Source: an uncultured Flavonifractor sp. (GTDB taxonomy: Bacteria; Bacillota; Clostridia; Oscillospirales; Oscillospiraceae). From it: a DNA stretch of 64,000 nt. The position numbers were made by a program, and so were the translations under genes. The stretch is from contig CANAAV010000003.1 in assembly GCA_947346365.1 (NCBI GenBank), positions 62,001 through 126,000 on the forward strand, read 5' to 3'. A model generated the notes under the pieces. It was not told where the DNA came from. It did not search any database and was given only the letters and a program-made list of their open reading frames with translations. Shown here one piece after another: positions 23,605 through 32,679 of this stretch; within the stretch, counting starts at the first letter, position 1, and each line of letters begins with the position of its first letter.

Positions 23605-24477
23605 ATGAATGTCCGTTTTGACGAAAAGCAGCTGCTCCAGCTGATTACCAACTTATATATTCTCACCGGCATGGCGGCGAATATTTTGGACCCCCAGGGC
23701 AGGGACATCCGCTTGTTTCAAGACCACCCCCCTTTTTGCAGGGCGGTCAACGCGAATGAGGAAGGGCACAGGCGTTGCGTAAACTGCGACGCTTGGAAGG
23801 TGAGGCATTATACGGCGGAGAAGGGCTTTCAGTTTTACCGCTGCCACGCGGGAATCTGTGAGGCGGTGATGCCGCTGTACGATAAAAACCGTCCGCTGGC
23901 CTATCTGATCTTCGGATGCTTTTTGGACGCGTCCCCCATCGAGCGGCAGTGGCAGGCCAGCCGGGCACTGCTGGACTGGTATCCCGGCGGGCCGGACCGG
24001 CTGCGGGAGGCGTTTTTTCAGCTGCGGCAATATTCCGAGCAGGAGCTGCGCGCCTATGCCGAGCTGCTGGAGGCGCTGTCGGCGTATATCCAGCTCAAGG
24101 GCATGATACAGCCTGCGGTTCAGAGTGATTTGCAGCGGCTGGAGGAGTATCTGGACCGGCATTACATGGAAAAGCTCTCCCTGTCCTCCATCTCCGAGCA
24201 GCTGCATATTGGGCGCACCAAGCTGTGCGCTTTGGCGAAAGAGCTCTCCGGAGGGCGCACCTTGTCCTATCTCATCGCCCAGCGGCGTATCAACGCCGCC
24301 AAGCTGCTTTTGCTGCAAAGCAGCTTGAATATTTCTGCCGTCGCAGAGGAGGTGGGGATCAGCGACTATAACTATTTTTCTAAGGTATTCCGTTCCATAA
24401 CCGGCGTCACCCCCAGCGATTTTCGCAGGGGTGGACACGATTTAAGTCATGAAAAGCGAAATCGTACGGATTTATAA
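23605..24477 (+). CDS. AraC-family regulator with N-terminal PocR sensor domain
   Basis: 290 residues. Residues 1-160 match the PocR ligand domain: Cys45, CVNCD at 58-62 and YRCHAGICEAVMPL at 78-91 give the usual cysteine pattern. Residues 185-285 are an AraC DNA-binding domain with two helix-turn-helix units (LSLSSISEQLHIGRTKLCAL; ISAVAEEVGISDYNYFSKVF). It stands directly before an ABC importer that lacks strong basal promoter boxes, so it probably activates that operon. ATG 23605 is preferred over 23578 because a GCGAGG sequence precedes it. PocR of Salmonella senses propanediol; the ligand here is unknown. Confidence 0.9.
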   Translation: MNVRFDEKQLLQLITNLYILTGMAANILDPQGRDIRLFQDHPPFCRAVNANEEGHRRCVNCDAWKVRHYTAEKGFQFYRCHAGICEAVMPLYDKNRPLAYLIFGCFLDASPIERQWQASRALLDWYPGGPDRLREAFFQLRQYSEQELRAYAELLEALSAYIQLKGMIQPAVQSDLQRLEEYLDRHYMEKLSLSSISEQLHIGRTKLCALAKELSGGRTLSYLIAQRRINAAKLLLLQSSLNISAVAEEVGISDYNYFSKVFRSITGVTPSDFRRGGHDLSHEKRNRTDL

Positions 24478-24495
24478 AAGTCCGTACGATTTTGC
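24456..24495 (+). terminator. Long palindrome spanning the stop codon of the regulator gene
   Basis: Arms 24456-24470 and 24481-24495 pair at 14 of 15 positions (core ATCGTACGGA/TCCGTACGAT). The 10-base loop contains the TAA stop at 24475-24477. Some T follows. It may be the terminator of the regulator gene, or an operator for the following promoter, which begins within 50 bases. Confidence 0.65.
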
Positions 24496-24516
24496 TATAT
24501 TATGTACGCTTTACCC

Positions 24517-24545
24517 TATAGTTTTCCAGAATGAACAAGTATAAT
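24517..24545 (+). promoter_or_regulatory. Likely activator-dependent promoter of the ABC importer operon
   Basis: A perfect TATAAT (24540-24545) has only TATAGT at the -35 distance (24517-24522), a poor match. That is usual for promoters that need an AraC-type activator. A leader stem (ATATGGG near 24551 with CCCATAT near 24592) follows before the ribosome site at 24628. Confidence 0.55.
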
Positions 24546-24642
24546 TTGGTATATGGGGAGAGGCTTTGTATATTATTCCCATACAGCCTGTCCCATATGT
24601 GGGGATCAATTCCCGCAGAGAAATTAAAGGAGGAAACGCAAT

Positions 24643-25983
24643 ATGAAAAAGTCCCTTGCACTGCTGCTGGCTCTGGCCATGGTCCTGGCTCTGGCCGCCT
24701 GCAGCAATACCACCACCCCCAGCGGCGGCGGCTCCGCTACCCCCGCTCCCCAGACCGCAGCGCCCCAGGGCGGCGGCGAGAAGGTCACCCTGAACGTCAT
24801 TATTTCCCAGTACGGCAACTACACCCAGGATTGGTGGCCCACCTTTGAGAAGGATTTTGAGGACACCTACAGCAACATTGATCTGAACGTGGAAATCGTC
24901 TCCTGGAACGACCTGTACACCGTGGTGAGCACCCGGATTTCCACCAACCAGGCCCCCGACATCTTGAATATCGACACCTTTGCCGACTATGTGGCGGACG
25001 ATCTGCTGGTTCCCGCCGAGGAGTACACCTCCGCCGAGCTGAAGGCCAAGCTGATCCCCAGTTTCTGGACCGCCAACGAGCTGGACGGCACCGTCTGGGC
25101 GCTGCCCATTCTGGCCTCCTGCCGCGCCCTGTTCTGCAACATGGACCTGCTCAACGAGGCCGGCATCACCGCGCCCCCCAAGACCTGGGACGAGGTGGAC
25201 GCCGCCTGCAAGGCCGTGCTGGACACCTTTAACGGCAGCATCGTGCCCTGGGGTCTGGACATCTCCGGCGACGAGGGCCAGGCGGCTTTCGCCTACTACA
25301 CCTGGAACAACGGCGGCGGCTTTGTGGACGCCGACGGCAACTGGGCTTTGAACAGCGCCGAGAACGTAGAGGCCATGAACTACATCAAGAGCCTGATCGA
25401 CAACGGCTACTGCAACGCCAACCCCTATACCGATACCCGTTATCCCCTCCAGGACGCTTTTAATGCCGGTTCTCAGGCCATGATGATCGGCGCCTGCAAC
25501 ATGATGAGCGCGGACTCTGAGGTCAACTATGTGGTTGCTGACCTGCCCACCCAGACGGGTACTCCCGTGGCTATGGGCGTGTGCGACCGCCTGATGGTCT
25601 TTGACAGCTCTGTCACCGCCAGCAAGAATGCCGACGAGGCCGCCCGTCTGGACGCGGTCAGCAAGTTCTTCGACTTCTTCTACGACACCAACCGCTACTC
25701 CGAGTATATGGTATACGAGGGCTTCCTGCCGGTGACCACCGACTCCTCCGAGCTGCTGGCCAAGAGCGCGGATCAGTTCTCCGTGGGCGGTACCGGCGCC
25801 CCCGGCGACAACGAGTATTTCGCCAACTTCTCCTCCATCCTGCTTTCCTGTGACTTCTATCCCTCCAGCCGCGCGGAGTGGATCGACGTCAAGCAGGGCG
25901 TCATCGACGCCGAGCAGCGCATCTGCCAGGGCGAGGACGCCCAGACGGTTCTGGATGCGCTCCAGGCACAGATTGCCGGGTAA
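24643..25983 (+). CDS. ABC transporter extracellular solute-binding lipoprotein (carbohydrate type)
   Basis: 446 residues. Lipoprotein signal peptide with lipobox LAAC (Cys20), then a Ser/Gly/Pro-rich spacer. The family-1 binding-protein pattern is visible in the mature part (INIDTFADYV region, VWALPILASCRALFCNMDLL, PPKTWDEVDAACKAVLDTF). It would catch a sugar or related solute outside the membrane for the two permeases downstream. AAAGGAGG lies at proper distance before ATG. Codon use is strongly biased (almost only GCC, CTG, GAC, ACC), suggesting high expression. Substrate unknown. Confidence 0.93.
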   Translation: MKKSLALLLALAMVLALAACSNTTTPSGGGSATPAPQTAAPQGGGEKVTLNVIISQYGNYTQDWWPTFEKDFEDTYSNIDLNVEIVSWNDLYTVVSTRISTNQAPDILNIDTFADYVADDLLVPAEEYTSAELKAKLIPSFWTANELDGTVWALPILASCRALFCNMDLLNEAGITAPPKTWDEVDAACKAVLDTFNGSIVPWGLDISGDEGQAAFAYYTWNNGGGFVDADGNWALNSAENVEAMNYIKSLIDNGYCNANPYTDTRYPLQDAFNAGSQAMMIGACNMMSADSEVNYVVADLPTQTGTPVAMGVCDRLMVFDSSVTASKNADEAARLDAVSKFFDFFYDTNRYSEYMVYEGFLPVTTDSSELLAKSADQFSVGGTGAPGDNEYFANFSSILLSCDFYPSSRAEWIDVKQGVIDAEQRICQGEDAQTVLDALQAQIAG

Positions 25984-26041
25984 TTCCGGACAGGGCGGCG
26001 GAGGGGCTGAAGATTGAAGCCCTTTCTAGGTTACACACGAT

Positions 26042-26074
26042 GCGGGGGGCCGGAACTCAGGTCCGGCCCCCCGC
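26042..26074 (+). terminator. GC-rich hairpin after the binding protein (attenuating terminator)
   Basis: 13-bp perfect arms 26042-26054 and 26062-26074, followed by GCTTTCTCC. It lies inside the operon between the binding protein and its permeases, where partial termination gives excess binding protein. Confidence 0.7.
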
Positions 26075-26115
26075 GCTTTCTCCAAACTGCCGCCGGGAGA
26101 GGAGCGGCAGCTTCA

Positions 26116-26169
26116 AGGAAGGCTGATGCAAGCCCCATATGGAATATGCCGCTTGCATCAGCCTTTCCT
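26116..26169 (+). terminator. Second hairpin between binding protein and permease genes
   Basis: AGGAAGGCTGATGCAAG (26116-26132) pairs with 26152-26169 with one bulge. It ends about 70 bases before the first permease and may protect or limit the transcript. Confidence 0.6.
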
Positions 26170-26237
26170 GAAAATAAAACCGGCTGCCGTTTCCCCGATT
26201 GGCGTTGCGGCAGTGGGAGAGAGTAAGGAGGCGGCAA

Positions 26238-27155
26238 ATGAGCCAGAAACAAAAACAGCCCAGTACGCGGGAGATGAAGCAGAGGCTGAAGCGCGCGGAG
26301 CCCTATGTCTGGATGCTGCCCAGCATTTTGCTGATGTGCGCGATGATTGTCGTGCCGATTATCACGGTTTTCCGGCTGTCCATGTCGGAAATCAGCCGTG
26401 CCAACCGCGTCAAAGGTTTTAACGGACTTGAGAATTTTAAAGATGTGATCGCCTCGCCCACTTTTTGGAATACCCTGCGCAATACCCTGATCTGGACCGT
26501 GGCGGTGGTGGGCTTTTCCACGCTGATCGGTTTTGTGCTGGCGATGGTGTTAAACCAAAATTTCCGCGGGCGCAAGGTTGTGCGGGCCCTGGTTATTTTT
26601 CCGTGGGCCACGTCGCTGATTATCCAAGCGGTAATCTGGAAGTATATTATCAACGCCGATTACGGCGCGCTGAACGTCCTGCTGTCCAAGCTGGGGCTGA
26701 TCGACCACTTTGTCAATTGGACCGCTACGGCGGGAGCCTTTTTTGCCTGGGAGTGCTGGGTGGGTATCTTCGTGACGGTGCCCTTCGTTACATTCTGCGT
26801 CCTGTCTGGATTGCAGAGCATTGACACTACTTATTACGAGGCGGCGGCTGTGGACGGCGCCAGCTTTTGGCGTAAGCTGTTCAACATCACGCTGCCCCTG
26901 GTGCGGCCCAGTCTGACGGTATCCACGGTGCTGAACATCATTTATGTGTTCAACTCTTTCCCCATCATCTGGACAATCTCCAAGGGTGACCCGGCGGACA
27001 AGACCCATACTCTGGTGACATACCTGTACAAGCTGTCCTTTACTCTGGGCAAATCCGGTCAGGCGGCCGCCGTCTCGGTGATTGGCTTTATCATCCTGGC
27101 GGTGTGCGCAGGTATTTATATGATGATTTCCCTGCGGGGAGAGGAGGCGGACTAA
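26238..27155 (+). CDS. ABC importer permease, MalF/UgpA type
   Basis: 305 residues with six membrane segments (first at about 25-45). The EAA loop that contacts the ATPase is seen as YYEAAAVDGASFWRKLFNITLPLVRP near residues 210-235. ATG 26238 is used since AAGGAGG lies 6 bases upstream. It is translationally coupled to the second permease (TAATG). Confidence 0.93.
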   Translation: MSQKQKQPSTREMKQRLKRAEPYVWMLPSILLMCAMIVVPIITVFRLSMSEISRANRVKGFNGLENFKDVIASPTFWNTLRNTLIWTVAVVGFSTLIGFVLAMVLNQNFRGRKVVRALVIFPWATSLIIQAVIWKYIINADYGALNVLLSKLGLIDHFVNWTATAGAFFAWECWVGIFVTVPFVTFCVLSGLQSIDTTYYEAAAVDGASFWRKLFNITLPLVRPSLTVSTVLNIIYVFNSFPIIWTISKGDPADKTHTLVTYLYKLSFTLGKSGQAAAVSVIGFIILAVCAGIYMMISLRGEEAD

Positions 27156-27988
27156 TGGACAGACGTAAGCCCTGGCAGACCGTGCTGCTCTATCTGTTTG
27201 TGTTCGTGGTCTGCATCGTGATCCTGTACCCCTACATTGTGATGTTCAGCACCGCGGCGAAAACCGATGCGGAGATGTACTCGGCTAATCCCACAATTTT
27301 CCCCATTGAGTGGCAGTGGTCCAACTTTATCGACGCATGGAAGGCCGCGCCGGTGTTTAAGTATTTCTTAAACTCCATCATTGTGGCCGGGGGCGCTACC
27401 CTGGTGGCCATTCTGTGCGGCATTCCCGCCGCCTATGCCATGGCCCGGATGCGTTTTAAGGGCAAGGGATTTTTTCTAGGCGCGGTGATCATGAGCCAGA
27501 TGTTCTCGCCGGTGGTACTGCTGGTGGGCATCTACAACGTCATGACTACGATGCACCTGACCAACAGCCTGCTGGGCCTGGTGCTGCTCAACGCGGCCTT
27601 TAACCAGGCTTTCGCGATCTGGTTGCTGCGGGGCACCTTCCTCTCTATTTCTTCAGAGATGGAGCAGGCCGCGAAAATTGACGGCTGCGGCACGGTTCAG
27701 GCGCTGCTGCGGGTACTCCTGCCCGTGTCGGCTCCCGGCATCGTCACGGCGCTGATCTTTGTGTTTATCAACGCCTGGAACGAGTATACCATAGCCCTGT
27801 CGCTGATTTCGGACGACCTGCTCAAGCCTATCACTGTGGGCATCAATGTATTCTACGGATATAATTTCATCCAGTGGCAGTACCTCTTTGCCACCTCTCT
27901 CTTTGCCACGATTCCGGTTATCATCCTGTTCCTGTGCATCGAAAAGCATCTGGTGGCGGGTCTGACCGCCGGCGGCGTAAAGGGATAA
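27155..27988 (+). CDS. ABC importer permease, MalG/UgpE type
   Basis: 277 residues, six membrane segments. The EAA loop appears as MEQAAKIDGCGTVQALLRVLLP around residues 169-190, and the PAAYAMARMRFKGK motif near 90 is usual in MalG-type proteins. The ATG overlaps the stop of the first permease by one base. No ATP-binding subunit gene follows; many clostridia use a shared MsmK-like ATPase encoded elsewhere. Confidence 0.93.
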   Translation: MDRRKPWQTVLLYLFVFVVCIVILYPYIVMFSTAAKTDAEMYSANPTIFPIEWQWSNFIDAWKAAPVFKYFLNSIIVAGGATLVAILCGIPAAYAMARMRFKGKGFFLGAVIMSQMFSPVVLLVGIYNVMTTMHLTNSLLGLVLLNAAFNQAFAIWLLRGTFLSISSEMEQAAKIDGCGTVQALLRVLLPVSAPGIVTALIFVFINAWNEYTIALSLISDDLLKPITVGINVFYGYNFIQWQYLFATSLFATIPVIILFLCIEKHLVAGLTAGGVKG

Positions 27989-28004
27989 ATATCTTTTCCT
28001 GCAA

Positions 28005-28048
28005 ATCACAAAACCCGGAGCCTCATTGAGGCTCCAGGTTTTGTGATT
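28005..28048 (+). terminator. Terminator of the ABC importer operon (first of a near-identical pair)
   Basis: Arms 28005-28025 and 28028-28048 pair with one mismatch; core AACCCGGAGCCTC/GAGGCTCC. The inner 33 bases (28010-28042) recur at 28247-28279 with three differences. Confidence 0.85.
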
Positions 28049-28241
28049 GTCGAAAAAAGCGGCAGAGCCGCTTTTTTCGAGTCAATCGCGGCCTGTGGCG
28101 CGCACCTGTTGTTCGCTTACAGCAGATAACAGGTGTGCTGACAGACCGAAAGTGTTTTCTCCGACGTACATGTCGCCGGAGAAAATAAAACTTTGCTTGA
28201 TTTGCGCCCGGCGGCGCGAACTCTGCAAGGCTTTTTGGACA
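28049..28241 (-). repeat. Palindrome-rich dispersed repeat, copy B
   Basis: 193 bp between the two similar terminators. It starts with a perfect hairpin (28050-28080, TCGAAAAAAGCGGC arms), has an AACAGGT inverted pair (about 28105-28135), the TTTTCTCCG hairpin at 28149-28185 shared with copy A (34 of 36 bases on the opposite strand), and ends with GCGAACTCTGC...GGCTTTTTGGACA (28216-28241), shared with copies A and C. Orientation is opposite to copy A. No credible gene. Confidence 0.8.
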
Positions 28242-28284
28242 ACGTAAAAACCCGGAGCCTCAAAGAGGCTCCGGGTTTTTACGT
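28242..28284. terminator. Second near-copy of the terminator, before the SLH gene end
   Basis: Perfect inverted repeat (arms 28242-28261 and 28265-28284) with A-run and T-run on both sides, so it works for both strands. It lies 26 bases past the minus-strand SLH gene stop at 28310. The inner core equals that of 28010-28042; the outer arms differ but remain paired. Confidence 0.85.
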
Positions 28285-28309
28285 ACGGGGAAATAGGAGC
28301 AAAGGAGAT

Positions 28310-30751
28310 TTATTTGACTACAATGACCCGGACCTTGCCGCCGGTTTCGGGGGTGCGGTCGTAATAGGCGGTGAGATCATCGGAGAAGGTCAAAGCGTAC
28401 TGTAGGGGGGACAGACCGTTGACGCTTTCCTCTGTGTACCAGGAATCCGTGGTTTTGTTGTAGACCTCCAGCTTGTCGGCGATGGGCAGAACCAGGTTGT
28501 TCGTGGTGAGGGTCATGGCTTGCGCGTCGAACTGGGCCCGGCGCAGGCCGTCAATAGCCTGGAGGGGAGCGTAGGCGCCCAGGTAGAAGGTGCCGCCGTC
28601 TCCGGAACGCAGAGACTGGGCGATACCGCCCATGCGGCCGTCCTTTGCGCCCTCGGCCGTACCCACCACGCAGGAGGTGGAGGGGTCTCCATGGGAGTTG
28701 GTCACCTGGATTTTACCGTTTTCATGCTGGTAAAGGGGAGTGCCCTCGCTGCTGCTGTGCACATGGTTGCCGTCTGGGTCCACGTATATGGGCCTGCCGT
28801 CGCTGTCATAGACGCGATACTGTCCGGCGGGGCGGTAGGAAATCATGCCGTAGTCGTAGCGGTCGCCGGTCACGTCGTCCAGGACCACCTTGTCCACCCG
28901 TCCGGCCCAGTCATAGCCCACATAGGTAATCTTGCTGGCGGGGATGGTGGGGACGGTGATGTCGTGCCGCTCAATCTCTGCCAGGTCGCCGTTGCCCACC
29001 TGCTCGAAAATGCGCACACCAGGGGAGAGCGTCTTGGAGCCCAGCGTGTTGGCTGTCAGGTCCCAGGCGGCGGTGGCGGCATTGGCGCGGACCTCGCTGA
29101 GGGTAATCTGGTTCCGGTTGTGGGAAGAGACCGTGACCAGCCGCCCGTTGAAGGTGGCGGCGTAGGCTTCTGTGAGAGTGGTGGTCCCTTTTACGGTGAC
29201 GAGGCCGTCCAAGAGCTTTACTTCAGCCTCAGAGCCCGTTACTGTGGCTACGCCGACAATATTGCTCTTGGCTACGGTATGGGATACCGCGCCGGCTACC
29301 TGCCCGGAGGCGGTGAGCAGCAGGGTTACACGGTCGCCCACCTTAAAGGCGGACAGATCCTGCACCGCGCAGGGGAGCACCTCCAGAGTGGCGCCCATGA
29401 CGGTAATGGTAGAAGGAGCGACTGTGTTGGGGTAGACGTCCTCATAATAGCCGCTGAGCTTCAGATCAGAGACAAACAGGGTGTTGGAGCCGCTGTCCCA
29501 GACGCCTACGTCGTACTGCCGCAGGTCGCTCAGGTCGGCGGGGACACCGTTTTTGTAAATCTGGCAGCCGGAGCCGCCGGTGAGCTGGCTGAAGGGATTG
29601 GTCTTGCCGTTAGGAACGTTTTTGGCCACCATGACGTTTTCCTCGCCGGCAGCGTCCTCCGCAGAGCGGCGGTAGATATAATCCAGCTGCCCCGCGCCGT
29701 TGTAGCACAGCACCAGGCTGGTGCCGCTGCGCAGGCTGTTCCAGATTTTTTCATAGGTGGTCTCAGCGCCGTCGCTGGAGTAGACCGGAGTGGACAGCTT
29801 GGCGGAGATCGTCTCGTCCCCCACGATGGGAATGGCGTTGGCCTGGGGAGAGCCCATGACCGCCACAGAGCGGAAGGTGCTGTCCTCGTCAGGCAGGACC
29901 GCCAGCAGCTTTTTAGAGCTGTCCAGCACCAGACGGGCCCGGGTACCGTTGAAGCTGCTGGAGAACATGGCATGGTCGGTTTTATACACACCTGCGGCAG
30001 TGAGCACGGAGCCGCTGGTACCGTCCTCCGCCTTGGCGTCAGTAGAGAGAACGATGGTGGTGTCCGTCACCTGACCGCCCAGACGGGTGAGATAGATCTC
30101 CTCGCTGCCCTTGCTCTTGGTGAATAATAGGTTATAAAACAGCACAGCCGCCTGGCCCCGGCTGAGATTGGCGGAGCCGGAAAGGGATACTCCATCGGAC
30201 AGTCCGGAGGATTTTGCCACAGCTACGTAGCCGTCGTACCAGTGGGAGCCGGCGGCCACGTCGTTGTTGCCGTAGCCCAGCACCCGCATGAGGATGGCGG
30301 CGGCTTCTCCGTACGTAATAGGCCGGTCCGGGCGGAAGGTACCGTCTCCCACGCCCATAATCAGGCGGGTGCCGCTCTTGCCGTCCTCTCCGCCGCCCAG
30401 GGTGATAGAGGAGGCCAGGTTGACGTAGCCCCGGGCCCAGTGGGAGGCTCCCACGTCGGTGAAGAGGGTACGCCCCCGCTGAGCGGGCTCCTCATCGCCG
30501 CGGCCCAGAATCTCTACGGTCATTTTGCAGAATTCTGCGCGGGTCAAGGTGCCGCTGGGATTAAAAGCGCCGGAACCGGTGCCGTTGACCACATTGAGCA
30601 GGCGGAGGACCTCCGCTGCGTTGGCCATAACCGGGTCGCTGATGTCGCTGAAGCTGGAGCCCTCCACGGCCGAGGCCGGGGTTACCAGCAGAGAGGCCAG
30701 CATGGCCGCCGCCAGCAGGGCGGAGGACAGCCGCTGTAACAACTGTTTCAT
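28310..30751 (-). CDS. SLH-domain surface protein at the end of a MacAB-like export operon
   Basis: 813 residues. Signal peptide 1-28 (ending TPASA). Three SLH modules at about 33-230 (FSDISDPVMANAAEVLRLL, FTDVGASHWARGYVNLASS, SHWYDGYVAVAKSSGL). The remaining 580 residues are beta-rich with short repeats and no family I recognise. It starts 15 bases after the permease gene of a MacAB-like exporter, so the exporter and this surface protein are probably co-expressed; whether it is a cargo or a structural partner is unknown. Confidence 0.88.
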   Translation of the reverse strand: MKQLLQRLSSALLAAAMLASLLVTPASAVEGSSFSDISDPVMANAAEVLRLLNVVNGTGSGAFNPSGTLTRAEFCKMTVEILGRGDEEPAQRGRTLFTDVGASHWARGYVNLASSITLGGGEDGKSGTRLIMGVGDGTFRPDRPITYGEAAAILMRVLGYGNNDVAAGSHWYDGYVAVAKSSGLSDGVSLSGSANLSRGQAAVLFYNLLFTKSKGSEEIYLTRLGGQVTDTTIVLSTDAKAEDGTSGSVLTAAGVYKTDHAMFSSSFNGTRARLVLDSSKKLLAVLPDEDSTFRSVAVMGSPQANAIPIVGDETISAKLSTPVYSSDGAETTYEKIWNSLRSGTSLVLCYNGAGQLDYIYRRSAEDAAGEENVMVAKNVPNGKTNPFSQLTGGSGCQIYKNGVPADLSDLRQYDVGVWDSGSNTLFVSDLKLSGYYEDVYPNTVAPSTITVMGATLEVLPCAVQDLSAFKVGDRVTLLLTASGQVAGAVSHTVAKSNIVGVATVTGSEAEVKLLDGLVTVKGTTTLTEAYAATFNGRLVTVSSHNRNQITLSEVRANAATAAWDLTANTLGSKTLSPGVRIFEQVGNGDLAEIERHDITVPTIPASKITYVGYDWAGRVDKVVLDDVTGDRYDYGMISYRPAGQYRVYDSDGRPIYVDPDGNHVHSSSEGTPLYQHENGKIQVTNSHGDPSTSCVVGTAEGAKDGRMGGIAQSLRSGDGGTFYLGAYAPLQAIDGLRRAQFDAQAMTLTTNNLVLPIADKLEVYNKTTDSWYTEESVNGLSPLQYALTFSDDLTAYYDRTPETGGKVRVIVVK

Positions 30752-30765
30752 TTCACTTCTCTCCT

Positions 30766-31983
30766 TTAGTCTGCCCGCAGGGCCACCACCGGCTGGAGGC
30801 CGGAGGCCTTGATGGCGGGGTAGATGCCGAAAATCACGCCCAAAATCACCGAGAAGGCAAACGCTCCCAAGGTGATTGCCATATTGGGATAGAGAATCAT
30901 TTGCAGCATAAATTTTCCTGCGATAAGGGTGCCTAAATAGCCAAAGGCGATGCCGATGATGCCGCCAAGGCCGCAGAGCATACAGGCCTCAATCAAAAAT
31001 TGGATGATGATGCTCTTGCGTTCGGCGCCGATGGCCTTGCGGATACCGATCTCGCGGGTGCGCTCGGTGACAGTGACCAGCATGATGTTCATAATGCCGA
31101 TGCCGCCCACCAGCAGGGATACCCCCGCGATACATCCCACCACCAGGGACTGCACCAGGTTTTCTTCATTGGCGCTGTCAATGCCCTCGTTGCTGTTTTG
31201 CACACTGAAATAGCCCTGCTCTTCAGGAATCAGACCCTTTAAAAAGCCGTTGAGCAGTGTGACGGCTCGGGTGGCGGAGGAGGCATCCACCGCCTTGATG
31301 GTATAGGACTCAATGGACTGGTTGCGGTTTAAGCTGCGGTTAAAGGTATAGGGGATCACAATGATATTGTCCCACTCCGGCCAGTTGTCCACGTCTTTCT
31401 GCTCATAGACCCCCACCACCTGAAAGGGGGTGCCGTTGAGGGTGATGGTCTTGCCGATGGGGTCTACATAGTCGAACAGCCGGTTGGCGATCCGTCCGCC
31501 CAAGACGCAGACGTTGTTGGTCTTTTCCACCTCCAGGTGGGAGAGCTCCCGGCCCTTGACGATGGTATAGTTATTGCACAGACCATACTGCTCGCTGCCC
31601 AAGTAGATGGTGATCATGTCCTCCCAGCTCTCGTAATTCCAGGTGGAGAAGGTTTTGGTGCCGTATTTGACGTTGACCTCCTCATTCATCTGGAGATTGG
31701 GTGTAATCCCGGCGACCAGGTCGTTCAGGCTCATACAGTAGTCGGACAGCTCCGTGGAGATATCCTTGGCGTTGTAACCCCAGGTAGAGGCCCGCACGTC
31801 CAGCTTGTTGGTGCCCTGGCTCTCCAGGTATTTCATCCACCGCTGATTCTGCCCCTGGATGATCGAGACCATGATGACCACCGCCGCCACGCCGATGATG
31901 ATGCCCAGCATGGTCAGGAAAGAGCGCATCTTTTTTCCGGTGATGGATTTGACCGCCATTTTGAATGCCTGCCGGAAGCTCAT
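30766..31983 (-). CDS. MacB-type ABC transporter permease (FtsX fold)
   Basis: 405 residues. Layout of MacB/FtsX permeases: one N-terminal membrane segment (MRSFLTMLGIIIGVAAVVIMVS), a 230-residue extracellular MacB_PCD domain, then three C-terminal segments with the conserved TERTREIGIRKAIGAERKSI loop. It overlaps the ATPase gene by 4 bases. Such systems export peptides, toxins or lipids, or relay envelope stress. Confidence 0.93.
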   Translation of the reverse strand: MSFRQAFKMAVKSITGKKMRSFLTMLGIIIGVAAVVIMVSIIQGQNQRWMKYLESQGTNKLDVRASTWGYNAKDISTELSDYCMSLNDLVAGITPNLQMNEEVNVKYGTKTFSTWNYESWEDMITIYLGSEQYGLCNNYTIVKGRELSHLEVEKTNNVCVLGGRIANRLFDYVDPIGKTITLNGTPFQVVGVYEQKDVDNWPEWDNIIVIPYTFNRSLNRNQSIESYTIKAVDASSATRAVTLLNGFLKGLIPEEQGYFSVQNSNEGIDSANEENLVQSLVVGCIAGVSLLVGGIGIMNIMLVTVTERTREIGIRKAIGAERKSIIIQFLIEACMLCGLGGIIGIAFGYLGTLIAGKFMLQMILYPNMAITLGAFAFSVILGVIFGIYPAIKASGLQPVVALRAD

Positions 31984-32675
31984 GTGAAAGCCCCCTCTCT
32001 GCTGCCGTCGTAAATAATGCGCCCGTCGGACAGACGCACCACCCGCTCCGCCGTGGCGGCGATGCCGTTGTCGTGGGTGATGAGGATGACGGTGGAGCCG
32101 TCATCGTGCAGGTTATGGAGAATTTCCAGCACATGCCTGCCGGTGCGGGAATCCAGAGCGCCGGTGGGCTCGTCGGCCATGATGATGGGGGGGCGGGTGG
32201 CGATGGCCCGGGCGATGGCCGCGCGCTGCTGTTGTCCGCCGGACATCTCCGTGGGCTTGTGCTTGGCCCGGTCCAGCAGATTGACCCGTTCCAGAGCGGT
32301 TTCTACCAGCTCCCGCCGCTTGGAGCCCATGACCCCCTGATAGAGCAGGGGAAGCTCCACGTTTTCCCATACATTCAGATCGGGAATCAGGTTATAGCCC
32401 TGGAAGATAAAGCCGATCTGCTTATTGCGGATATGGGCCAGCTGGGTGTCTGTGCGCTCGGTGACGTCCACATGGTCCAGGTGATAGTCCCCATAGGTGG
32501 GGATATCCAGACAGCCCAGGATATTCATAAGAGTGGACTTGCCGGAGCCGGACTGTCCGATAATGGCCACAAATTCCCCCCGGTCGATGTCCAGAGAAAC
32601 CCCGTCCAGGGCGCGAACCTCACTCTCCTGGCCCTCATTGTAAATTTTGTAGAGATTTTTTACGTCGATCAGCAT
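31980..32675 (-). CDS. MacB/LolD-type ABC transporter ATPase
   Basis: 231 residues. Walker [10 protein letters not shown] (40-48), signature LSGGQ-type [14 protein letters not shown] (from 144) and Walker [14 protein letters not shown] (164-176) are intact, as is the switch His in LITHDNGIA. It pairs with the permease downstream and the adaptor upstream (4-base gap). Confidence 0.95.
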   Translation of the reverse strand: MLIDVKNLYKIYNEGQESEVRALDGVSLDIDRGEFVAIIGQSGSGKSTLMNILGCLDIPTYGDYHLDHVDVTERTDTQLAHIRNKQIGFIFQGYNLIPDLNVWENVELPLLYQGVMGSKRRELVETALERVNLLDRAKHKPTEMSGGQQQRAAIARAIATRPPIIMADEPTGALDSRTGRHVLEILHNLHDDGSTVILITHDNGIAATAERVVRLSDGRIIYDGSREGAFT

Positions 32676-32679
32676 GGCG

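Noticed and set aside
28520..30127. 535-residue + strand frame
   Set aside because: Antisense of the SLH gene in the export operon; no recognisable content.
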